From Chitinophaga sp. 180180018-3 (GTDB lineage Bacteria > Bacteroidota > Bacteroidia > Chitinophagales > Chitinophagaceae): a stretch of 64,000 nt of DNA. This document shows, piece after piece, positions 9,855 to 20,603 of the stretch. The notes under the pieces were generated by a model. That model was not told the DNA's origin. It made no database searches and was given only the letters and a program-made list of their open reading frames with translations. A program made the position numbers and the translations under genes. The stretch spans positions 806,001-870,000 of the forward strand of contig NZ_CP140772.1 in assembly GCF_037893185.1 (NCBI RefSeq). The letters are read 5' to 3'. How positions within the stretch are numbered: the stretch's first letter is position 1; each line of letters opens with the position of its first letter.

Positions 9855-10336
9855 TCTTTTTCGTTTTGTGCAAATCTAGGGTTATTTTAACTTTTAACAT
9901 AATGATACTGTTTGTCCTTCGCAGCAGATCCCCTAAATTTTTTGTCAAGGAAAGTCCGCCCTGGTATCCCATCTCCCTTTTTATAAATTAATTTGATTTA
10001 ATATAAATATTATTATAAATTTGCTAATTAATATATATTTTATATTAATAAATTGTTTGCTGGTCTGCAACAGGTGTAAGGGTATGAAATAATTATACGA
10101 ATCATAAAAATACCATTAATATATCTTATACCTCAACACCTCAAAATGACATTTTTGATTGCGGCGGCTGGTTTTTCAGTTTCATCAGAAGAGTAGAAGA
10201 AACAATTTACGCCGGGAGAGCCAACACAGAGATTTGCGCATATAGGGTTTTACAAAGGACTGTTTTTCATGTTTGATTAAAAATCTATATGTATAAATAG
10301 AAATTTACTGCTTATATGTTACTCCGTTCCTATCCT
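9855..10336. other. ~480-bp divergent intergenic region upstream of the adhesin operon
   Basis: Separates ahcY (minus) from the giant surface-protein gene (plus). The left end carries the ahcY -7 box. The middle (about 9978-10050) is almost pure A+T. The right part has TTTG at 10272-10275 as a possible -33 element, but no clean TAnnTTTG follows. No coding region was seen. Confidence 0.5.
9871..9878 (-). promoter_or_regulatory. Candidate -7 box for ahcY (TAGATTTG on the minus strand)
   Basis: An exact TAnnTTTG match on the minus strand ending 17 bp before the ahcY ATG, so the 5' leader would be short. No good TTTG -33 element was found at the usual spacing. Confidence 0.45.
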
Positions 10337-13300
10337 ATGAAATTAAGAGAGCAAGGTATGTCCGTATCCGTCCGCAGATTATTGCGTGGCGTCTGTCTGG
10401 CTGTGGGGCTCATCCTCTTCACTATGGGAGTAAACGCACAGTTTCCCCGTATCATTAATCCTGCCGGAGGAGGAACTACACCGAATACAGGGCTGAAATT
10501 ACAGGTTAATGCAGATGCCTCTGTACAGGTATTCCGGAATGGAAAAACAGAAACAGCGAAAGACTACTACAGCCCAAACTTAACGGGAGTACAAACTTAC
10601 ATCGACTTTAAGGTAGAAGATCCTACGCGTGTTTTTTCTGTTGACACCAGGCAATTGGTAACTTATTCGGCCATCTCTCAGGTGATGGGCACGGGAACCA
10701 CTGCAGATCCTTACCAGGTGTGTTTTATAGGCAAAGTGATCAACACGGAAACAGAGAACGGATCTACCTCCACTTATCCTACAACGGTGATCATGACACT
10801 CTCTTATGTAGTGCCCAATGATTATTACACGCTTGACTATACCGTTTATAACACCAACTATGGTAACGTTCCGCATATATATGTAGATGAATACACTACT
10901 ATACAGGACGATCCGATTACCCCCAATCCTGAGAATAACAAACAGCAGTATAATTACAGGTTGCAGGATGCTACAGGGAAGGCCACCATACTGGGGTTTC
11001 TCAGGGATGCCAATGCCACCACCGGAGGGGTAACCACCGGTACTTACTATCATACCTACCATGCCTATGATAAATTTAATTCCTATGCGCTGGCTTCTGC
11101 CCCTAACCGGCGGGATGGGAATCCACAGGATAGTTATAATCTTTATAATACCATCAGCCTGGCTGCGGTATATAGTCCAAGCCGGAAGGCGGCCGCTATC
11201 GACATTTCACTGGGATCGAAAGATTATCTGAACCGCGCGGTGGGGAGCAGGGTGGGGATTGCCTATGGTAATACTACAATGCCTCCCGCTTCGTTGCCGC
11301 TGACCACGAATCCGGTCAGCACCAACAGTGAACCAATCGTTCTGTCGTTTGAAAGAACGGATCCTTCAGGCCTGGAGGGCGCGCTTGGGAACATACATGG
11401 CGCATATGGATTCAACCTCAAAGTAGAGAAGGCGGCGAATGTAACGGCTCCGTTGTATGTGAAGATCAAGCAGGTACCCGCTGCCCCCGGAGAGCAACAT
11501 GTAGCGGTACAGGGCGTGGATTACAATTTCCAGGAAGGGTATATGATTCCGCCAAAGAACTACCAGGTGGGAGATCTTATCCCACTTCAGAAAGTGCAGG
11601 TTATAGGGAATAATACACTGGAGTATAACCGACATATGAGCTTTGCGCTGGAGCAGGTGACCGACGATCAGATGGTGACTATTGGCAGCATCTCCAATTG
11701 TACATATACCATCATTGATGATGAGCCACGGAATCTTACGGTAACAGGGCCGGTTAGCGTAAAGGAAGGAAAAATAGATTCGATCCGGGTAGCATTACCG
11801 CCCGGTGTACTGATCAATGAAAGAACGCAGGTACAGCTCTCCCTGCAACCAGGTACAGAAGCGGTGAGCCCTACTGATTTTACCTATGATCAGTCGGCCT
11901 GGATAGAGATAGGCGCCAATGGGGTGAGCATCCCTGTGCGTGGTGTAATGGACAGCATCATCGAAAAGGACAAGCTCGTGAATTTCAAAGCAGATGCTGT
12001 GGTGCTTGGTCAACCGCAGACCGCTTCTTTTTCGCTGAAGATCGCGGACTCTACTCATCTTGATCCTACATTGACCCGGCTATCGGTTAAAACGGAAGAT
12101 CCGGCTTTGCTGAAAGAACCTTATACAGGGCCGGTCACTGTCACATTGCCTAAAAATGTTACTACCGAGCTACCCATTGATATAACAATAACGAAGCAAC
12201 CCAGCTCCACCGCCACCGAAGGGGTGGATTATGTTTTACCGGGAACCGCGCAGATTCCGCAGGGAGCCGGCAGCGTCGTGGTGACCCTGGATATTAAGAC
12301 AGATCATCGTATTGAAGGAACGGAAACAATTGATCTGGCGCTGGCCGGAACGGATCATGTTACCGGTACCGCCTATACGTATACGCCGGCAACTATCAAT
12401 ATTATTGATGCAGACCTCCCGATGACGGCGCCGATAATACTTCATCTTTCCACTAATTCAATCAGCGAGGGAACATTGCCGGCTCCGGGGATATGGGCAG
12501 AGTTACCTGCCGGCCTTTCCACTCAAATACCTATTCACCTGAAATTTGTGCCTGGCGCTTCTTCTACCGCGCTTCCGGCAACTTATGGCTTTCCGGTAAC
12601 AACGGTAACGATTCAGCCGGACCATGTATTGTCGGATACTATCAATGTAAACACTACCGCTAACCTGGTATTTGATGATACGAGAAACCTGGTACTGGTG
12701 GGCGGTACGCCCGATCCTGGCATACTGGTGAAAGACAGTCTGCAGTTGACGATCAATGATAATACCGATCCTACGAAGAAGGTGCTGACACTGGCGCCGG
12801 TTACCTATCATCTGAAAGAGGGCGACAGTACGCAGTTTAGTATAGCATTACCGGCGGGATACACTTCCGCGAAAGCTATCAGTGTAAGGTTATCGAAGAA
12901 GGTGGCAGGTACGGAAGCCAGCGACACGGATTTCGGATATATCAGTCAGGATGTGGTATTGCCAGCCAACACTACATCGCCTTTTACCACTCCCGGTAAT
13001 ATTATTTACGCCGTCGGAGATCAGATCATCGAGAAAGATGAGCGGTTAAATCTTTCGGGTACTGTTAGTACACTTACCGGATACAAGGTGACAGATACTG
13101 CCATTATCATTGATGATGCCAACCGCCGCAATCCGCTGAATACAAAGCTGACGTTCGCTGCGCCGTCAACGCCGATGCCAGAGAACAGTACGCAGCAGAT
13201 CACCTTCAGTTTACCCGCGGGTATTACCACTCAAATACCGATCAAAGTATCGCTGCCCTCAACGGGGACGGCTACACGTGGAGCTGATTACTACCTGCCG

Positions 13301-16300
13301 ACCGACACGTCTTTTACCGGCGCATCAGGTATAGCAACACTGAATGTATTAGCGGATATACTGGTGGAAGATGTGGAAGCAATCCATATCCAGCCTGCTG
13401 TGAGCGATGATTACGGTACCGCCTATACGTATACACCTGCAACGCTGGATATGACAATCAAGGATGCGCAATATCCTTTCCCGGCAGGTGATTCTGTATT
13501 ACTGACAAGCACTCCCGATCCTGTAACAGAAGGAGCTACCGCCCGTGTAACCGCCACCTTTCCGCATGGCTGGCTGGCGGGTAAAGACTGGCCTGTTACG
13601 CTGGTAAAAGATGCGTCGTCGACCATAGCAGACGCCCGGCATAGTGCAATACCCGGCACCATTACGATAACAAATGGCAACGGAAATGCCTATACGGATA
13701 TTACCACCCAGATTAATAATGTATTTGATGACGGAGGATATATAAAGATAAACGCCAATGCCGGTAATACGAATATGCCAGCTACCAGCGGGATTGTAAA
13801 TGTGACAGACGGAACAGATCCTACGAAAAGGAAACTGACCCTGACACCGGTGACCACACCGCTGGCAGAAGGAAGCAGTACTGCATTTACGATTTCCCTG
13901 CCTGCGGGATATTCCTCAGCAAAGAATATTTCAATTGCGCTGTCGCGTAACCCGGTGGGCTCAGTAGCTGTGGACGGCGATGTTCAGTTGCAGTCGCCCG
14001 TATTATTCCCCGCCAACACAGTAGGCAGCTTCACCACTGCAGGCACCACACTGACAGCTGTTCCTGACAATGTCATAGAAAAAGATAAGCAGCTGGTGAT
14101 ATCCGGCACAGCAGCAGGATACCAGGTGAGCGATGCCACATTGATGATCAATGATGCTACCCGCCGGAATCCGCTGAATACAAAACTGACATTCATTGCG
14201 CCGTCAACACCAATGCCGGAGAATAGTACACAGCAGCTCAAATTTAGTTTGCCCGCTGGCGTTACTACGGAGATCCCGATCAAAGTATCGCTGCCCTCAA
14301 CGGGAACGGCTACACGTGGAGCTGATTACTACCTGCCGACCGACACGTCTTTTATCGGTGCATCAGGTATTGCTACGCTGAATGTACTGGCGGATATACT
14401 GGTGGAAGATGTGGAAACCATTCAGGTCAATCCTGCTGTAAGCGATGAACTGGGAACTGCTTATACTTTTACCCCCGCGGCCATTAATCTGAATATCAAG
14501 GATGCGCAGTATCCTTTCCCGGCAGGCGATTCTGTATTACTGACAAGCACTCCTGATCCGGTAACAGAAGGAGCTACCGCCCGTGTAACCGCCACCTTTC
14601 CGCATGGCTGGCTGGCGGGTAAAGACTGGCCTGTTACGCTGGTAAAAGATGCGTCGTCGACCATAGCGGACGCCCGGCATAGTGCAATACCCGGCACCAT
14701 TACGATAACAAATGGCAACGGAAATGCCTATACGGATATTACCACCCAGACTAATAATGTATTTGATGACGGAGGATATATAAAGATAAACGCCAATGCC
14801 GGTAATACGAATATGCCGGCTACCAGCGGAATTGTAAATGTGGCAGACGGAACAGATCCTACGAAAAGGAAACTGACCCTGACACCGGTGACCACACCGC
14901 TGGCAGAAGGAAACAGTACTGCATTTACGATTTCCCTGCCTGCGGGATATTCCTCAGCAAAGAATATTTCAATTGCGCTGTCGCGTAACCCGGTGGGCTC
15001 AGTAGCTGTGGACGGCGATGTTCAGTTGCAGTCGCCCGTAGTATTCCCCGCCAACACAGTAGGCAGCTTCACCACTGCAGGCACCACACTGACAGCTGTT
15101 CCTGACAATGTCATAGAAAAAGATAAGCAGCTGGTGATATCCGGCACAGCAGCAGGATACCAGGTGAGCGATGCCACATTGATGATCAATGATGCTACCC
15201 GCCGGAATCCGCTGAATACAAAGCTGACATTCATTGCGCCGTCAACACCAATGCCGGAGAATAGTACACAGCAGCTCAAATTTAGTTTGCCCACTGGCGT
15301 TACTACGGAGATCCCGATCAAAGTATCGCTGCCCTCAACGGGAACGGCTACACGTGGAGCTGATTACTACCTGCCGACCGACACGTCTTTTACCGGTGCA
15401 TCAGGTATTGCTACGCTGAATGTACTGGCAGATATACTGGTGGAAGATGTGGAAACCATTCAGGTCAATCCTGCTGTAAGCGATGAACTGGGAACTGCTT
15501 ATACTTTTACCCCCGCGGCCATTAATCTGAATATCAAGGATGCGCAGTATCCTTTCCCGGCAGGCGATTCCGTAGGATTAACGTTTTCGGCTGATACGCT
15601 CTATGAAGGCGGAGCCGGAGCTATGATAAAGGCTACTTTCCCTCATGGCTGGAAAGCCGGCAAAGATTGGGTGATCAGCCTGACCAAAGATGTGGCAGTT
15701 TCTGTAGATAACAGCCGGCATACCGCGTTGCCAGTCAGCGTTACCATTCCGAACAATGCAGCGAGCGGTACTACAGCTCCGGTAGCGGCCACTACTAACA
15801 ACATGCTCGATGACGACGGCATACTGGTGGTGAAAGGCAACCAGGGAAATACTGCCATGCCGGCCAGCAATGGTGTGGTATATATCAAAGATAATACGCA
15901 AACATTGCCCGGGGCCAGGAAGATAACACTAACTCCTGATGCCACGCTGATACCAGAGGGGAACAAAGTGATGGTGACTGTAAGCACACCTTTTGCTTCC
16001 ACTAAAGATGTGACCATCAAATTTGTAGTAGATCCGGCGGGCACTACAGCTACTAACCCCGACGATTATACGCTCTCGGCAACATCTTTTGTACTGCCAC
16101 ACGGACAAACTTCCGGCACGTTTGAGTTGTTGCAAACAAAAACAGACCTCGTACTGGAAACAGATGAAACCATTAAAGTAAATGCTACCGTTAACGGATA
16201 TACGGTGAATAACCTGTCGCTCGCTATACAGGATATGACACGTACAAATCCTGCTAATCTGAAATTAACGACCAGCCTGTTCAAATCGCCATTGACGGAA

Positions 16301-19300
16301 GGGGATAGCGGCCCGCTGACGGTTAGTCTGCCCGCAGGCGTGACCACCGCTGTTCCCATCACCGTTCAGCTGCCGCAAACAGGCGGCTCGGCAGAAGCTA
16401 CGCTGGATTATATTTTAGCGCCGTCTGTTACAATTGCCAGTGGTGGAAATGCTGCTACAGTGTTAACAATCAACCACGACAATCTCACGGAAGGGCCGGA
16501 GAACTTTGTGCTCACACCGTCTGCTACTGATGGGATCAGCACCTTCAGTATTGCACCGCTGGATGTTACCATCCTGGATGATCCTTCCCAATATCCGCTT
16601 CCTGGTCCGGTTGCCATTAACAGTACATTAGCGGCGATCGACGAAGGAGGGGCCGGTACATCGCTCAGCGTGCAGTTACCGAAAGGTCTGCAGGCGGGAA
16701 GGGATATAGTAGTGCATATCAGCAAGGATGCCACATTGAGCACAGCAATAGCATCGGACCATAACGTGTTGCCATCTCCCTACGACATTGTAATCAAAAA
16801 GAACGATAATATTGGTCTGCATCCGTTTGTTCTGCTGGCGCTGAAAGACCTGATACTGGAAGATGATGAAACAGTGGTGTTTAAAGGAAATATTACAGAT
16901 CCGGTATTCGCCGCGTCGGTAGTAAAAGATACTACCATTATCATCAAAGACAGAACACATGATGACCCGGCCACCGGCTTCATTCATCTGACAGCGCCAG
17001 GTGGCGCAACGCATGTGCTGGAAGGGAATAGCTATACCATGCATGTAAGCCTGGCGCCGGGTGTAACATCGTCGAAGCCGATAGTGGTAACTCTTGGCAT
17101 TGGTGCGGGATCAATAGCAGATTCTACTGATATCGATAACCTGCCGGCAAATGTCACCATTCCGGTTGGAGCTACAGGCGTTGATTTCAGCTTTATGGCA
17201 AAGAATGATTTCATACTGGAAAAACCAGAGCTGCTGTGGATTACGGCAACACCTGATTATCCGGGAATGAAGGGCGACAAGCTGTCTGTTACTATAGATG
17301 ATGCCACCCGCCTGAATCCTGAAAACCTGAAACTGGAAGTACGTATAGACTCTACCGTTATTCACGAGGGTAGTAGCAGTAAAGTGACAGTAGGATTTGT
17401 GAACAGCCAGATCACCTCATCGGAGGATGTGCAGATCAATATAGCATTGAATGCAGCATCCACAGCAGATGCGACGGATTATAGCGGTATGCCGTTACAG
17501 ACAACGCTGGCTGCCAATACCCATAGTATGGCGTACCAGCTGAAGATTACCGACGATCAGATTCTGGAAGGAGATGAGCAACTGCAGTTTACTGCAACGT
17601 TAGGTACTCCCGGATATACACTGGTACAGCCAGCCGCCGTGTTGATACCGGAGACAGGCGACATGCGTGTGCTGTTAATAAAAGCAGCAGATGCAGCAGA
17701 GCCGGCAACGAATGGGGCCTACACCATCAAATTTCCGGGCAATGCCACAGCAGCAGCAGATGTTAAGGTAGTTTTCTATGTAAGCAGCATTGCAGGAACT
17801 ACAAATATTGCTCCGATACCAACATCTGCAGTGATACCTGCAGGCGCCAACAGTGCATCCGTTCCGGTAACAGTGATCGATAACAAGGTAATTGAAGGAG
17901 ATGAAACAGTGAGGATGGCGTTGATGCTGGCACAGATGAAACGCTTTAACAGGAATATCGCTTTTGATGTTAATGATAAGGATACGGTAACATTGACTGT
18001 ACACGATGATGAAGCTACTGATCCGGGGCGGGCGATGGCAATAGAAAAAACAGCCGATGCATCAGAACCTGCTACCCCGGGGTATTTTCATGTACACTTT
18101 GCAAACACGCAGATGTCGGCTGTAAAGGATGTGAATATTTACTATGCTGTATCTGGTAACGCAGTTGCTGATAGCCGCTATAAAAAGCTGAGTGGTATTG
18201 TAACGATACCAGCGGGCAGTAGTAGTGCTGATATAAAGGTAGACCCGATTGACAACAATATTGCAGAGGGAGACGAGCAGGTGAAAATACAACTGGAAAC
18301 TGTTACCAGCAGCATGACTGGTATTACCTGGCCATTAGCTGCCAATGCTGCAGCCAGTTTGACGATACATGATAACGACACACTGGTAGTACAGATAAGC
18401 ACTAACGTTACCACTGCCGAAGAAGGTAAACCGGTGCAGTTTACATTGAAGTCAGATGTTATGGCTGCACATGATGCGCCCATCAGGATACAGCTAACAC
18501 AGGATGCAGCACGGACTTTCACGGCAGGAGAAGGCACCGTGAGTGGCAATATACTTACACTGAATATGCCGGCTATGGTGAAGGAACATACGTTTACCAT
18601 CACAGTAACGGATAATGAAATTAATGACGATAACGGATTCCTGAAAGTGGCGCTGCTGCCTTATACAGCAGGAAACGGTACACTTGTTTACAGGCCTGGT
18701 ACGCCGGATACAGCAAGGGTGGATATCACAGACAATGATCCGCTGGTGCTCACGTTTGCGGCCGATAGGGTGAAGGTAAAAGAAGGTAATAAGGGAGAGA
18801 ACACGCCGATGAAATTCAGTATACAGATGAACAGGCCAAGCTCCCGCAGGATAACTGTGAACTACGACTTCGAAGAAACGAAAGAGCCCAGAATTTATCC
18901 GTTCATGGATTATAAGGCCACACCAGGGGTGGATTTTGACACTACCATCAGGCAAACAGTGATAGCGCCTATGCAAACGACCGGAGAGCTGACAGTGAAT
19001 ATCATCGGTGACGACCTGTTCGAACTGAACGAGCTCTTTGTAGTGAATATGATCAATGCTACAGTGCCGTCGGGTCAGAACCCGCCGGTGATGGGTGATC
19101 CGCACAAGGCTACCGGCGTGATTCTGAACGATGATCCGATGTGCAATAGTTGTGATACAGACGGTGACGGGCTGACCGACCAGCAGGAAGATATCAACGG
19201 AAACGGTGATCCGTTTGATGATGATACCGATGGCGATGGTATACCGAACTTCCTGGATCTGGATTCAGATGGTGACGGAGTGCCTGATTCTGTTGAAAAA

Positions 19301-19636
19301 TTCACTACCGATAAACGTTATATCGATAATAACAGTGGCAAGCTCAGGGTGCATCCGGCTATTTCGCCGAACAACGACGGGTTGGGTAATGATCAGATGT
19401 ACGTAGAGAATATTGACAAGTATCCGAATAACGAGGTGATCATATTTAACCGCTGGGGTGGCACTGTGTTCAGGCTGCAACACTATAATAATAGGATGAA
19501 TACCTTCCGTGGTAAGGCCAATACCGGCAGCAGTGCGGGTAACGATGTGCCGGATGGGTCTTATTTCTATAGTATTGAAGCTATGATCGATGGCAGGAAG
19601 GAACGCTATACCGGCTTTATTGTCATCAAACGTTAA
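10337..19636 (+). CDS. Giant Calx-beta repeat surface protein with T9SS type B C-terminal domain
   Basis: About 3,100 residues, the largest gene here. A signal peptide ending VNAQF is followed by a unique N-terminal region of ~330 residues. Roughly 20 Calx-beta/immunoglobulin-like repeats follow, each with an EG strand and an acidic loop (for example EDVETI or EKDKQL) as in Ca2+-binding Calx-beta folds. Near residues 2940-2990 lie thrombospondin type-3 calcium repeats (DTDGDGLTD, DTDGDGIPN, DSDGDGVPD). The end is a gliding-motility-associated (CHU_C/T9SS type B) domain with SPNNDG, IFNRWG, DGSYFYSIE and YTGFIVIKR. By family it should be secreted by T9SS and held at the surface, like the adhesin SprB. 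The ATG at 10337 was chosen; 10316 and 10358 are alternatives. Three internal repeat units of ~1,038 bp are almost identical. Confidence 0.9.
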   Translation: MKLREQGMSVSVRRLLRGVCLAVGLILFTMGVNAQFPRIINPAGGGTTPNTGLKLQVNADASVQVFRNGKTETAKDYYSPNLTGVQTYIDFKVEDPTRVFSVDTRQLVTYSAISQVMGTGTTADPYQVCFIGKVINTETENGSTSTYPTTVIMTLSYVVPNDYYTLDYTVYNTNYGNVPHIYVDEYTTIQDDPITPNPENNKQQYNYRLQDATGKATILGFLRDANATTGGVTTGTYYHTYHAYDKFNSYALASAPNRRDGNPQDSYNLYNTISLAAVYSPSRKAAAIDISLGSKDYLNRAVGSRVGIAYGNTTMPPASLPLTTNPVSTNSEPIVLSFERTDPSGLEGALGNIHGAYGFNLKVEKAANVTAPLYVKIKQVPAAPGEQHVAVQGVDYNFQEGYMIPPKNYQVGDLIPLQKVQVIGNNTLEYNRHMSFALEQVTDDQMVTIGSISNCTYTIIDDEPRNLTVTGPVSVKEGKIDSIRVALPPGVLINERTQVQLSLQPGTEAVSPTDFTYDQSAWIEIGANGVSIPVRGVMDSIIEKDKLVNFKADAVVLGQPQTASFSLKIADSTHLDPTLTRLSVKTEDPALLKEPYTGPVTVTLPKNVTTELPIDITITKQPSSTATEGVDYVLPGTAQIPQGAGSVVVTLDIKTDHRIEGTETIDLALAGTDHVTGTAYTYTPATINIIDADLPMTAPIILHLSTNSISEGTLPAPGIWAELPAGLSTQIPIHLKFVPGASSTALPATYGFPVTTVTIQPDHVLSDTINVNTTANLVFDDTRNLVLVGGTPDPGILVKDSLQLTINDNTDPTKKVLTLAPVTYHLKEGDSTQFSIALPAGYTSAKAISVRLSKKVAGTEASDTDFGYISQDVVLPANTTSPFTTPGNIIYAVGDQIIEKDERLNLSGTVSTLTGYKVTDTAIIIDDANRRNPLNTKLTFAAPSTPMPENSTQQITFSLPAGITTQIPIKVSLPSTGTATRGADYYLPTDTSFTGASGIATLNVLADILVEDVEAIHIQPAVSDDYGTAYTYTPATLDMTIKDAQYPFPAGDSVLLTSTPDPVTEGATARVTATFPHGWLAGKDWPVTLVKDASSTIADARHSAIPGTITITNGNGNAYTDITTQINNVFDDGGYIKINANAGNTNMPATSGIVNVTDGTDPTKRKLTLTPVTTPLAEGSSTAFTISLPAGYSSAKNISIALSRNPVGSVAVDGDVQLQSPVLFPANTVGSFTTAGTTLTAVPDNVIEKDKQLVISGTAAGYQVSDATLMINDATRRNPLNTKLTFIAPSTPMPENSTQQLKFSLPAGVTTEIPIKVSLPSTGTATRGADYYLPTDTSFIGASGIATLNVLADILVEDVETIQVNPAVSDELGTAYTFTPAAINLNIKDAQYPFPAGDSVLLTSTPDPVTEGATARVTATFPHGWLAGKDWPVTLVKDASSTIADARHSAIPGTITITNGNGNAYTDITTQTNNVFDDGGYIKINANAGNTNMPATSGIVNVADGTDPTKRKLTLTPVTTPLAEGNSTAFTISLPAGYSSAKNISIALSRNPVGSVAVDGDVQLQSPVVFPANTVGSFTTAGTTLTAVPDNVIEKDKQLVISGTAAGYQVSDATLMINDATRRNPLNTKLTFIAPSTPMPENSTQQLKFSLPTGVTTEIPIKVSLPSTGTATRGADYYLPTDTSFTGASGIATLNVLADILVEDVETIQVNPAVSDELGTAYTFTPAAINLNIKDAQYPFPAGDSVGLTFSADTLYEGGAGAMIKATFPHGWKAGKDWVISLTKDVAVSVDNSRHTALPVSVTIPNNAASGTTAPVAATTNNMLDDDGILVVKGNQGNTAMPASNGVVYIKDNTQTLPGARKITLTPDATLIPEGNKVMVTVSTPFASTKDVTIKFVVDPAGTTATNPDDYTLSATSFVLPHGQTSGTFELLQTKTDLVLETDETIKVNATVNGYTVNNLSLAIQDMTRTNPANLKLTTSLFKSPLTEGDSGPLTVSLPAGVTTAVPITVQLPQTGGSAEATLDYILAPSVTIASGGNAATVLTINHDNLTEGPENFVLTPSATDGISTFSIAPLDVTILDDPSQYPLPGPVAINSTLAAIDEGGAGTSLSVQLPKGLQAGRDIVVHISKDATLSTAIASDHNVLPSPYDIVIKKNDNIGLHPFVLLALKDLILEDDETVVFKGNITDPVFAASVVKDTTIIIKDRTHDDPATGFIHLTAPGGATHVLEGNSYTMHVSLAPGVTSSKPIVVTLGIGAGSIADSTDIDNLPANVTIPVGATGVDFSFMAKNDFILEKPELLWITATPDYPGMKGDKLSVTIDDATRLNPENLKLEVRIDSTVIHEGSSSKVTVGFVNSQITSSEDVQINIALNAASTADATDYSGMPLQTTLAANTHSMAYQLKITDDQILEGDEQLQFTATLGTPGYTLVQPAAVLIPETGDMRVLLIKAADAAEPATNGAYTIKFPGNATAAADVKVVFYVSSIAGTTNIAPIPTSAVIPAGANSASVPVTVIDNKVIEGDETVRMALMLAQMKRFNRNIAFDVNDKDTVTLTVHDDEATDPGRAMAIEKTADASEPATPGYFHVHFANTQMSAVKDVNIYYAVSGNAVADSRYKKLSGIVTIPAGSSSADIKVDPIDNNIAEGDEQVKIQLETVTSSMTGITWPLAANAAASLTIHDNDTLVVQISTNVTTAEEGKPVQFTLKSDVMAAHDAPIRIQLTQDAARTFTAGEGTVSGNILTLNMPAMVKEHTFTITVTDNEINDDNGFLKVALLPYTAGNGTLVYRPGTPDTARVDITDNDPLVLTFAADRVKVKEGNKGENTPMKFSIQMNRPSSRRITVNYDFEETKEPRIYPFMDYKATPGVDFDTTIRQTVIAPMQTTGELTVNIIGDDLFELNELFVVNMINATVPSGQNPPVMGDPHKATGVILNDDPMCNSCDTDGDGLTDQQEDINGNGDPFDDDTDGDGIPNFLDLDSDGDGVPDSVEKFTTDKRYIDNNSGKLRVHPAISPNNDGLGNDQMYVENIDKYPNNEVIIFNRWGGTVFRLQHYNNRMNTFRGKANTGSSAGNDVPDGSYFYSIEAMIDGRKERYTGFIVIKR
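13123..15572 (+). repeat. Near-identical 1,038-bp in-frame tandem repeats (two full, one partial)
   Basis: Copies begin at 13123, 14161 and 15199, exactly 1,038 bp (346 codons) apart. Each starts at codons for RRNPLNTKLTF; the third copy breaks off near 15572 after DAQYPFPAGDSV. From about 13480 the first two copies differ only at scattered bases, and in the protein by only a handful of substitutions (for example S/N and L/V). Each unit spans about three Calx-beta modules. Confidence 0.93.
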
Positions 19637-19667
19637 CGTGTATACGAACCTATTTAAGCTGATACCT

Positions 19668-20582
19668 ATGAAAGAGCGACTTATGAAAGCTTTAGGGATC
19701 TCCGTTTTGTGCTGGTGCTTTTGTCTGCGGGCGATGGCGCAGCAGGAACCGCTGTACTCGCAGTATATGTTCAATGGTATGGTGATCAACCCTGCTTATC
19801 CCTCAATGGACGAATCGTCCAGCCTGACTGCGGTTGGCCGTAACCAATGGGTGGGCGTGGATGGTGCTCCCAAAACGGCTACAGCATCCTTTTACACGCC
19901 TGTGAAGGCAACCAACACCAGTTTGGGTTTTTCTTTGATGAATGAAAAGATCACAGTGAATTCGCATACAGCGGTGAGTTTTAACGTGTCACAGCGTGTG
20001 AAACTGAATGAGAAAGTATACCTGGCGCTGGGAATAAAGGGAGGTATGTCGCAATACCGGGAAGATAATGCCTCATTGGGTACCACCGATCCTGTATTTG
20101 CACATAACCAGAGTTATTGGAAAACGGATGTAGGTTTCGGCTTCATGCTTTTTACGGATCATTTCTCTATAGGGTTATCATCGCCCACATTTAAAAGTTT
20201 TGATTTGGGCAATAGTGCCAATAAGGTGGCGGTAGAGTCGCACTACTACCTGCAAACCGGCTACCTGATCAGTCTTAATGACGATGTGAAGATGAAACCC
20301 AACATATTGTTACGGCAGGTAAAAGGGGCAGGATTTCAATATGATCTGAATGCCAATATTCTGTTGAAGAATGTAGTGTGGCTGGGGGCTTCCTGGCGAT
20401 CGGAGAAGACGATGACAGGTTTGATACAGGTGCAGGTTACCAAGAATCTGCAGATTGGTTATTCGTATGATACGCCGATGCAATCAAACCTCAAAGGGGC
20501 ACAAACAGTATCTCACGAGCTGATGATCAATTACCGGTTCTCCTGGTCGAAGTGGAAAGTGGTGGCACCCCGTTATTTCTAA
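19668..20582 (+). CDS. PorP/SprF-family T9SS outer-membrane protein
   Basis: A 304-residue barrel. Signal peptide MKERLMKALGISVLCWCFCLRAMAQ is followed by the family signature QEPLYSQYMFNGMVINPAYP; mid-protein GFSLMNEK and YLALGIKGG and the C-terminal SHELMINYRFSW also fit. PorP/SprF proteins are outer-membrane partners required for secretion or surface attachment of a cognate type B T9SS substrate and are usually encoded next to it. It sits 31 bp downstream of the giant adhesin, so it is very probably that protein's dedicated anchor or export partner. An ATG at 19683 is an alternative start. Confidence 0.93.
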   Translation: MKERLMKALGISVLCWCFCLRAMAQQEPLYSQYMFNGMVINPAYPSMDESSSLTAVGRNQWVGVDGAPKTATASFYTPVKATNTSLGFSLMNEKITVNSHTAVSFNVSQRVKLNEKVYLALGIKGGMSQYREDNASLGTTDPVFAHNQSYWKTDVGFGFMLFTDHFSIGLSSPTFKSFDLGNSANKVAVESHYYLQTGYLISLNDDVKMKPNILLRQVKGAGFQYDLNANILLKNVVWLGASWRSEKTMTGLIQVQVTKNLQIGYSYDTPMQSNLKGAQTVSHELMINYRFSWSKWKVVAPRYF

Positions 20583-20603
20583 AAATGAAAAAACAAGAAT
20601 AGT

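Noticed and set aside
18494..19105. A 203-codon minus-strand frame, and many similar ones, inside the giant adhesin gene
   Set aside because: All lie opposite Calx-beta coding sequence, have no start context or family motif, and several repeat at 1,038-bp spacing only because the gene itself does.
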